Below, piece by piece: positions 56,800 through 64,000 of a stretch of DNA of 64,000 nucleotides. The stretch spans positions 1 through 64,000 of the forward strand of contig CANXME010000891.1 in NCBI GenBank assembly GCA_948144175.1, in the 5' to 3' direction. The translations under genes and the position numbers were made by a program. The notes below the pieces were generated by a model, which did no database searches, had not been told where the DNA came from, and saw nothing but the letters and a program-made list of their open reading frames with translations. Within the stretch, counting starts at the first letter, position 1. Every line of letters begins with the position of its first letter. Source of the stretch: Closterium sp. NIES-65. Lineage: Eukaryota > Streptophyta > Zygnematophyceae > Desmidiales > Closteriaceae.

Positions 56800-57539
56800 G
56801 AGCCTTCATAGTGGCGCTGCTGGAGCTGAGGGTCCTGCTGCTGGAGGCCTTGGAGCTGGAGGCACTGGAGCTGGTGGTCCTGGAGGTACTATAGCTACTG
56901 GAGCCCGTGTTACTGCAAGCACAGGAGCTCGAGACCCTGCAGCGGGCACTGGAGCTGGAGGTAGTGTAGATACTAGAGCTGCTGGTCCTGGAGGTGGTGG
57001 AGGTCCTACAGGTGTCCCGTCAGAGCAAAAGCCTCTGTCTCCACCGTAGCTGCGTGAGTGGTTTGCTTGGCGCTGGAGCCTTTAGAGTGGCGCTGCTGGA
57101 GCCGGTGGTCTCGGAGGTGCTTGTATTTTAGGTACTGGAGCTGCTGGAGCCGTAGATGTTGCTGGTGTTGGAGCTGGAGGCACTGTCGGTGGAGGTAGCG
57201 GAGGTGCTGGAACTGTTGGTCCTAAAGGTGTTGGAGGTGCAAGAGCCGCTGGTCCCAGAGGTGCTCGTACTTGAGGTACTGGAGCTGCTGGAGCTGGAGG
57301 TGCTGCGGAAGTTGGAGTTGGAGGCTCTGTCGCTGAAGGTAGCGGAAGTGCTAGAGCTGCAGGTCCTGGAGATGCTTGTACTGGAGGTACTGGAGCTGCT
57401 GGAGCTGGTGGTGCTGCAGGCTTTGGAGCTGAAGACCCTGGAGCTGGAGACACAAGAGCTAGAGGCGCTGGCCCTATGGGTGCTGGTGCTGTTGGTGCTG
57501 GTTCTGGAGACATTGTGCGCTCGCGACCGTAATTCGCTT
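56800..57539 (+). pseudogene. Element I, continuation: repetitive Gly/Ala linker between integrase and RT
   Basis: Resumes after the GAGCC duplication and reads as degenerate repeats of GGAGCTGGAGG/GGTGCTGGAGC, encoding Gly-Ala-rich or, in other frames, Leu/Glu-rich strings. A block of about 70 bp (57037-57103: TCTCCACCGTAGCTGCGTGAGTGG...GAGCCTTTAGAGTGGCGCTGCTGG) repeats the one split by J (49909-49949 plus 56800-56826). The linker therefore contains an internal duplication. Stops occur in every frame. The Pro/Ala-rich minus-strand frame 57082-57567 is the shadow of this repeat. K cuts it at 57540. Confidence 0.75.
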
Positions 57540-58635
57540 TGTTGGTGTAAGGGCCTAATAAACTCAAGCTATTAAGATTTTATCAAACTTAAAACCTCTC
57601 CTCGGGGTCACCTCCAAGGGTCCTTCGGTGCCTGGTACAAGGCCAGCCCCTATCCTAGGGTCCGAGATTGTAGAGAGAGGGATCAAGAAGGACTTAGTCA
57701 AAACAGCAAGAGTACGTTGAACGGCGCGCAGTATATCGTGCAGACCGTTGACCGGATTAAGCTGAGAAATTCCTATATCGAAGCTCACTTCAAGAGCTTT
57801 AAAATAAGCCAAGTTGCCCCGCGAAAAGTTCTGCCATTACGAAGTTATGGCTCGAACAGCGTTTGCCTAGCGTTGGAGTGCTAGCGTACTAGCGTTGACT
57901 CGGGTAGCATTCCGCCGTCGCACCGCGTAGAAACGAAATTCCAGGAAGGGGGGAATTCGCTTGAATCAAAATTAACTATGTTCAGGTACAAACAGAGAAA
58001 GAATATATAGTTCTAGCTAGCAAGGACCTTGGGAATCAACCTGGGAAGAGCCAGGGATGATCCCAAATAATTCCAAGCAACACAACCAGCCTGGCTGGAC
58101 AAAACAGCAGGTGGTAGGTTGGTAAACAACCTCTGGTTCTGTTTTTCCAACCTGGGAAAACAACAACCAGGTTCAGGTCCTAAAAAACAGAACCTGTTTT
58201 TGTCTTTGCCCAACCAGCCAAATGCTGGTTCCGCTGGTTTCCCCTGGCCCTGTAGCATGCAGATACAGACAAACAACATCCAACCTTTACCTAAATTGTA
58301 CCTCTATAGTGCCTGACCTGCTACACTATAGTCAACCAAACAAAACAGTACAATTTCGAGTTGGATAGAACTGAATCTGCACAATCAATTCAACCGAACC
58401 GCAAAGCTTCCATCTTGGGTTCCTTTGCAAGCTCGTCCTTTCTGCTTGTACTGTTCATAGCGCGTACAATGTTTTGCCAAAGCGCATAATGCGCGAGTAC
58501 CTGCAAATGCTTCAAGCGGAAATTGCGAAAGCAAACAAACACACAAACATTCCATTCACACCCAAATGCATTCAAACACGCATACTCATACAAACAGACG
58601 GCAGGATGTCGTGCAATGTGAAGTTGCACCCAACA
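57540..58635 (-). repeat. 3' LTR of element K
   Basis: 1,096 bp with standard ends. It has more substitutions than the D or L LTRs (for example CCTTCGGTGCC, ACAAGGCCAGC), suggesting an older copy. Left flank CGCTT lies in element I; the matching right flank is outside the window. Confidence 0.9.
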
Positions 58636-59221
58636 CACTCCCCCTCAGCCTGCCGGCTGCATCCCCATCATTCCATACTAGTTCATGCTCATTCCACTCA
58701 TGCGCACACAACGCCAATGAGGCTCATCCGCAAGCCTCTTGGTGAGGAAGTCTGCTGGCTGCTGGTGAGTCTTGATGTAGATCGGATTCACCGTCCCCCT
58801 CTTCACCTCGTTACGCAACCAGTGCCACTTGATACGCATGTGCTTGTTCAGCCCATGAAGCACAGCGTTCCTGGCCATCCCAAGAGCTCCCTTGCTATCA
58901 CAAAACAGCGGCGTAGCAACCTTTTGCTCCTGGCCAATCTCGTCTAACAGCCTCCTCAGCCAAATCACCTCCTTCACCCCATGGAACATCGTTATGTACT
59001 CTGATTCCACAGAAGAGAGTGCTGTCTCCGTCTGCTTCTTTAACCTCCAACTAACAGGTCCTCCAACTACGCAGATGTATCCTCCCACAGATGAGGAATC
59101 CTCCTTCTCAGAGGCCCACGTAGCAGCGGTAAAGCAAGTGAGAAAGAGCTTGCCTTCTCCAAGCCTCTCCCCCTTCTCTTTCAGCATCTCAACCCCTTTC
59201 TGCTTCACCTGTGCAGATGCG
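58636..59221 (-). pseudogene. Element K: polypurine tract and RNase H end of gag-pol, cut by element L
   Basis: Polypurine tract at 58636-58647, then the C-terminal 176 codons of the polyprotein (58678-59208). These carry TAATWASEKEDSSS, where the RNase H Asp of TDATW is changed to Ala, then ESEYITM, CDSKGALGMA and MSGMSMN. One residue is missing in the VVGGPVSW segment. The frame is otherwise open up to ATGCG (59217-59221), where element L begins. The rest of K would lie beyond the window. Confidence 0.9.
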
Positions 59222-60314
59222 TGTTGGTGTAAGGGCCTAATAAACTCAAGCTATTAAGACTTTATCACACTTAAAACCTCTCCTCGGGGTCACCTCCAAG
59301 GGTCCTTGGGTGCCTGGTACAAGACCAGCCCCTATCCTCGGGTCCGAGTTTGTAGAGAGAGGGATCAAGAGGGACTTAGTCAAAACAGCAAGAGTACCTT
59401 GAACGTCGCGCAGCGTATCGTGCAGACCGTCGATCGGATTAAGCTGAGAATTTCCTATATCGAAGCTCACTCTAAGAGCTTTAAAATCAGCCAAGTTGCC
59501 TCGCGAAAAGTTCTGCCATTACGAAGTTATGGCTCGGACAGCGTTAGCCTAGCGTTGGAGTGCTAGCGTACTAGCGTTGACTCGGGTAGCATTCCGCCGT
59601 CGCACCGCGTAGAAAAGAAATTCCAGCAAGGAAGGAATTCGCTTGAATCAATTTCACTATATTCAGGTACAAACAGAGAAGGAATAAATAGCTCTAGCTA
59701 GCAAGGACCTTGGGAATCAACCTGGGAACAACCAGGGATGATCCCAAATAATTCCAAGCAACAGAGCCAACCTGGCTGGACAAAATAGCAGGTGATAGGT
59801 TGGTGAACAACCTCTGGTTCTGTTTTTCCAACCTGGGGAAACAACAACCAGGTTCAGGTCCTAAAAACAGAACCTGTTTTGTCTTTGCCCAACCAGCCAA
59901 ATGCTGGTTCCGCTGGTTTCCCCTGGCCCTGTAGCATGCAGATACAGACAAACAACATCCAACCTTCACCTAAATTGTACCCCTATAGTGCCTGCCCTGC
60001 TACACTATAGTCAACCAAACAAAACAGTACAATTTCGAGTTGGATAGAACTGAATCTGCGCAATCAAGTAAGTTGAACCGCAAAGCTTCCATCTTGGGTT
60101 CCTTTGCGAGCTCGTCCTTTCTGCTTCTACTGTTCATAGCGCGTACAATGTTATGCCGAAGCGCACATTTTGCGAGTACCTGCAAATGCTTCAAGCGAAA
60201 ATTGCGAAAGCAAACAAACACACAAACATACCATTCACACGCAAATGCATTCGCACACGAATACTCGTACAAACAGACGGCAGGATGTCGTGCAATGTGA
60301 ATTTGCACCCAACA
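59222..60314 (-). repeat. 3' LTR of element L
   Basis: 1,093 bp, standard ends, very similar to the B and C LTRs. Confidence 0.93.
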
Positions 60315-60356
60315 CACTCCCCCTCAGCCTGCCGGCTGCATCCCCATCATTCCATA

Positions 60357-63300
60357 CTAGTTCATGCTCATTCCACTCATGCGCACACAACGCCAATGAG
60401 GCTCATCTGCAAGCCTCTTGGTGAGGAAGTCTGCTGGCTGCTGGTGAGTCTTGATGTAGATCGGATTCACCGTCCCCCTCTTCACCTCCTTACGCAGCCA
60501 GTGCCACTTGATACGCATGTGCTTATTGAGCCCATGAAGCACAGCGTTCCTGGCCATCCCAAGAGCTCCCTTGCTATCACAAAACAGCGGCGTAGCAACC
60601 TTTTGCTCCTGGCCAATCTCCTCTAACAGCCTCCTCAGCCAAATCACCTCCTTCACTCCATGGAACATCGCCATGTACTCTGATTCCACAGAAGAGAGTG
60701 CTGTCTCCGTCTGCTTCTTTGACCTCCAACTAACAGGTCCTCCCCCAACTACGCAGATGTATCCTTCCACTGATGAGGAATCCTCCTTCTCAGAGGCCCA
60801 CGTAGCATCAGTAAAGCAAGTGAGAAAAAGCTTGCCTTCTCCAAGCCTCTCCCCCTTCTCTTTCAGCACCTCAACCCCTTTCTGCTTCACCTGTGCAGAT
60901 GCGGAGTACTGAACTCCAATGCTTGGGTGAGAGTTCAGATACTTCACCACACGCTCAGCTGCATCCACCTGCTCCTCTGATGGATTCTGCACCACCCTAG
61001 CCAGCTGCCCAACCGAGAAAGAGATGTCGGGCCTCGTGTGAACTGCTGCATACAAGAGGCTGCCCACCAAGGACTGAAATTGCTGCTGCTCCTCGGCTTC
61101 AACCCTTTCATCCTCTGCAGCTTTCACAAGCTTGAATTCTGCTGGCAGGGGAGTTGCAACCTTGCGCTCATTCTCAATTCCGTACTTCTCCCCAAGCTCC
61201 TTGATGAACTTCTCCTGGTGCAGCTTCAACCACCTGTGATCCAGATCCCTCTCCACGTGCATCCCGAGGTAGTACTTTACCTCCCCAAGGTTCTTGCACT
61301 TGAAGTTCTCCATCAGCTGCTGCTGCACCTTCTGGATCTCCTTCATGCTGCTGCTAAAGAGAAGAATGTCGTCCACATAGACCAGAAACAGCACCAGCTT
61401 CTCCCCCTCCCCCTTGAGAAAGAGGCTCTCATCACAGCTGCTGGTCCTGAATCCCATCTCCTCTAAAACAGCTGCCAACTTCTGGTACCAGCAGCGTGGC
61501 GCCTGCTTCAAGCCATAGATGGACTTTTTCAGCTTGCACACCCTGCCCGTACCATCCTCATACCCAGGTGGCTGCGTCATGAACACCTCCTCCTCTAAAA
61601 TCCCGTTGAGAAATGCCGTTGATATGTCCATCTGGATAATGAACTTCCCACTAACGGCTGCATCTGCCAACAAGACACGAAGGGTAGGGGGTTTGGCAGT
61701 GGGAGCAAAGATCTCATTGAAGTCCCGCTTCTCCTTCTGCATAAACCCCTTAGCCACCAACCTACTCTTGTAGATGGTGACCTGCCCCTTGTCGTCAGTC
61801 TTGATCCTTAGCACCCACTTGCATTGTACCGCTTTCTTTCCCTCAGGCAGCACCACTAGTTCCCAAGTCCCATTCTCCAGCAGGCTCTGGTACTCAGCAT
61901 CCCTGGAAGCTAGCCATTTGTCCCTATCTGGTCCAGCTAATGCCTCCTCCATGCTAGCTGGTTCCTCTGGTGCAGGGGCAAGAAAACAGTACGCAGGTTG
62001 ATCCTCCTCATCCGGGTCATAGCCATGCGGTAGAATCAGCAATGCCTCCTCGGTCCCAAGCTGCTGCTCCGCTACATCAGCTCCTGCAGTCAGCTTCTTA
62101 GTAGCCATACGGGTACGTCCTGGCCTGGAGACGGGTGTCTCCCATCCCTTCATAATAACACCCTTCGGCTTCTTAGTTTTCCCCTGCTGCTGCTCTCCTC
62201 CCTCGGATCCAGCAGCTCCACTAGTGCTACCGCTAATCTCCACACCATCACCTCCACCAGCAGGTGCCTCCTGCACCTTCTCTTTATCACCACCCTCTGC
62301 AGCTGCCTCCTCTCCCTCCTCCCACACACTAGGAGTCAGGTCTAGCTGCATGGTGATCTGCTCCATCTGCTGGGACACCCTGGCCTCCGGCTGTTTCTCC
62401 CAGCTCCCATACATCATGCCCTCAACAAACTTCACATCCCTGCTGTCAAACAACACACCCTTGGAAGGCTCCCACAGCAGCCATCCCTTGCTTTCAGCTG
62501 CCAGCCCCAAATGCACACACCAGATTGCACTCGCCCCCAACTTACTGCGATAGGTCTTGGGAACGTGGGCGACTGCCATGCAACCGAACACCCTCAGCAT
62601 CTCCACCGGCGGCTTCCTCCCAAGCCACCTCTCCAACGGCACCCACGAGTCATCCCCAACCTTTGTGAGTACCCTGTTCCTAGCGACGGTAGCGTGCCGA
62701 ACAGCATGGGGCCACATCAAGTTGCCCAGCCCAGATTCTATGAGCAGCGCCCTAGCTGTCTCCAGAATTGTCCGGTTCGCCCGTTCTGCTACACCGTTGG
62801 ACTGTGGGGTGTAAGCCGTGGTCAGCTCCCTCTGGATGCCCTGCTTCTTGAGCCAGGCCGTCATCTCAGCTCCAAGGAACTCACCACCCCGATCTGTCCT
62901 AATCCGCTTCACCACACACTCCGCTTGCTTCTCCACGAACGGCAGCCAATCGTCCCGAATCGTGGAGGCGGCGTGATCTTTCTGCTTCAGCGATACGCCC
63001 ACATTAGCCTGCTCCAGTCATCCACTATGGTTAGGAAGTACCGCTCCCCCTTGTGCCCTTGCACCGGCAGCGGCCCCACCAAGTCCATGTGGACCAGCTC
63101 CAACGGCTTTTTGCTCCTGCCAGCCACACTATGGAAGGGGAAACGGGTGAACTTTGAAAGGAGGCAAATTTCACAGTTATCATCGGGTGGTTGTCCGTTC
63201 AGCTTTAAGCCTTTTACGGCTCCATCCTTCTCCAGCTGCTTCAGCAAAGGCATTGCCACATGCCCCAAACGTCGGTGTGCAGTTGCCCAATCTGTCTCCC

Positions 63301-64000
63301 CAGATCTGGCCGACACTTTCACACCAACCCCTCCAACGGCGTTGCACTCCCCCTGGGATGCAGACCCCTCTCCAGCCTGCCCCCCACCGTGCCACGCCAG
63401 CGCCGGCAGCTGCCACATAGATCTGTACACGTCCTTGCTCTCGTGCAGATCCCAAAGCACCCGATTGCCCAGCTTCCCCTTATAAGTGCGAGCCCCATCC
63501 GTGTTGGTGTTCACCCCAGCCTTGCCAAGCTTACGGAGGGAGATGAGGTTGGCCTTCAGGTCGGGGACGAGGAGAACGTCGTGCAGCACCACCGGCTTGC
63601 CATCCGCTCCCTTAAATGCAGCTCGTCCCGCACCAGCCACCTTCAACATGTGTCCAGAGGCAGAGCACACCTCATTAATCGGTGCAGCGCGTATGTCGTC
63701 CAGCAGGTCCTTGCGCGGCGTCATTGTCCAAGCAGCGCCTGTGTCCAACACCCAATAGTCCAGGGGGTGCAGCTCTGCTCCAGCCTTAGCAGATGCGTCT
63801 CCTTGCTCCCCCTTGTCTCCCATGTGGAAGAATTGGCCCGCGGTGCGCTCCTTCTTCTTCTCCGCACCGCCGTTGCCCTTCGGGTTGTTGTCGGACGAAT
63901 CAGCGACCATGTTGGCGCCGTTTTTCTGGTTCCTCCGCGCGCCGCCATCCTGGTGACGATTCTGGGGGGTCCATCCATCGGGTTTCTTATAGCACAAAAA
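60357..64000 (-). pseudogene. gag-pol of element L: one single-base deletion seen, 5' part outside window
   Basis: An 881-codon open block (60357-63002) covers most of the integrase core, the linker, RT with YVDD, and RNase H to the stop TAG. A second block (62987-63997 and on) covers the zinc-knuckle C-terminus, protease LDTGAAW, pre-integrase and the first integrase Asp (HMDLVGP). They are separated by a single missing base near 62991, where CAGCGATACG stands for CAGCGGATACG. If that base is a sequencing error, L would be intact over everything visible. The gag start is outside the window. Confidence 0.9.

Larger units (their letters stand above)
59222..64000 (-). mobile_element. Family-1 copia element L, inserted in K, runs off right edge
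   Basis: 3' LTR 59222-60314, polypurine tract 60315-60326, then gag-pol to the window end. Left flank ATGCG lies in K exactly between codons that are contiguous in D (CAGATGCG followed by GAGTA). Sequence is very close to D, B and C. The 5' LTR and PBS would lie beyond 64000. Confidence 0.93.

Noticed and set aside
57082..57567. A Pro/Ala-rich 161-codon minus-strand frame resembling a structural protein
   Set aside because: It is the complement of the Gly/Ala linker repeat of element I and enters the K LTR at its start.
8473..60314. Regularly recurring ~1.1 kb repeats considered as a satellite array or CRISPR-like structure
   Set aside because: Each copy has TG...CA ends next to a PBS, a polypurine tract or a target-site duplication, which identifies them as LTRs.

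Overview
This is repeat DNA from a nuclear eukaryotic genome, very probably of the green-plant lineage. Almost every base belongs to Ty1/copia-type LTR retrotransposons (domain order gag, protease, integrase, reverse transcriptase, RNase H) or to minisatellite-like filler. The plant assignment rests on primer-binding sites TGGTATCAGAGC, which match the 3' end of plant initiator tRNA-Met, and on the copia families present. No host gene, tRNA, rRNA or CRISPR array was recognised. The species cannot be fixed from this sequence; a grass, a seedless plant or a streptophyte alga all remain possible.

Layout. 1-5129: a minus-strand copia gag/protease remnant (G) with its 5' LTR, a gag scrap of another element, a 0.9 kb G-rich minisatellite tract, and a solo LTR of the G family. 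5130-8472: unassigned sequence, then the RT/RNase H half of a decayed minus-strand copia (P). 8473-15333: a plus-strand element (A) of the dominant family, here called family 1 (LTR about 1,093 bp, TGTTGGG...CCAACA). 15334-16126: a fragment (H) of a different copia. 16127-28762: two minus-strand family-1 elements (B, C) in tandem sharing one LTR. 28763-32643: a 5'-truncated plus-strand family-1 element (F), fused tail-to-tail to an older minus-strand one (E, 32644-46811). E carries two later insertions: D (34330-41186) and a solo LTR (43307-44399). 46812-47350: GC-rich minisatellite. 47411-57539: a decayed plus-strand copia (I) broken by element J (49950-56799) and, at its right end, by element K (57540 onward). 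K is itself broken by element L (59222 to the window end).

The key element is D. It has near-identical LTRs, a 5-bp target-site duplication, a PBS, a polypurine tract and one uninterrupted 1,526-codon gag-pol frame with all catalytic motifs, so it looks recently active and could supply proteins in trans to its broken relatives. Nesting gives a relative order: I before J and K, K before L, and E before both D and the solo LTR. Several joins (A, B/C, F/E) lack target-site duplications. A, B and C differ from D mainly by single-base, insertion-biased indels, so part of the apparent damage and tandem structure may be an assembly artefact.
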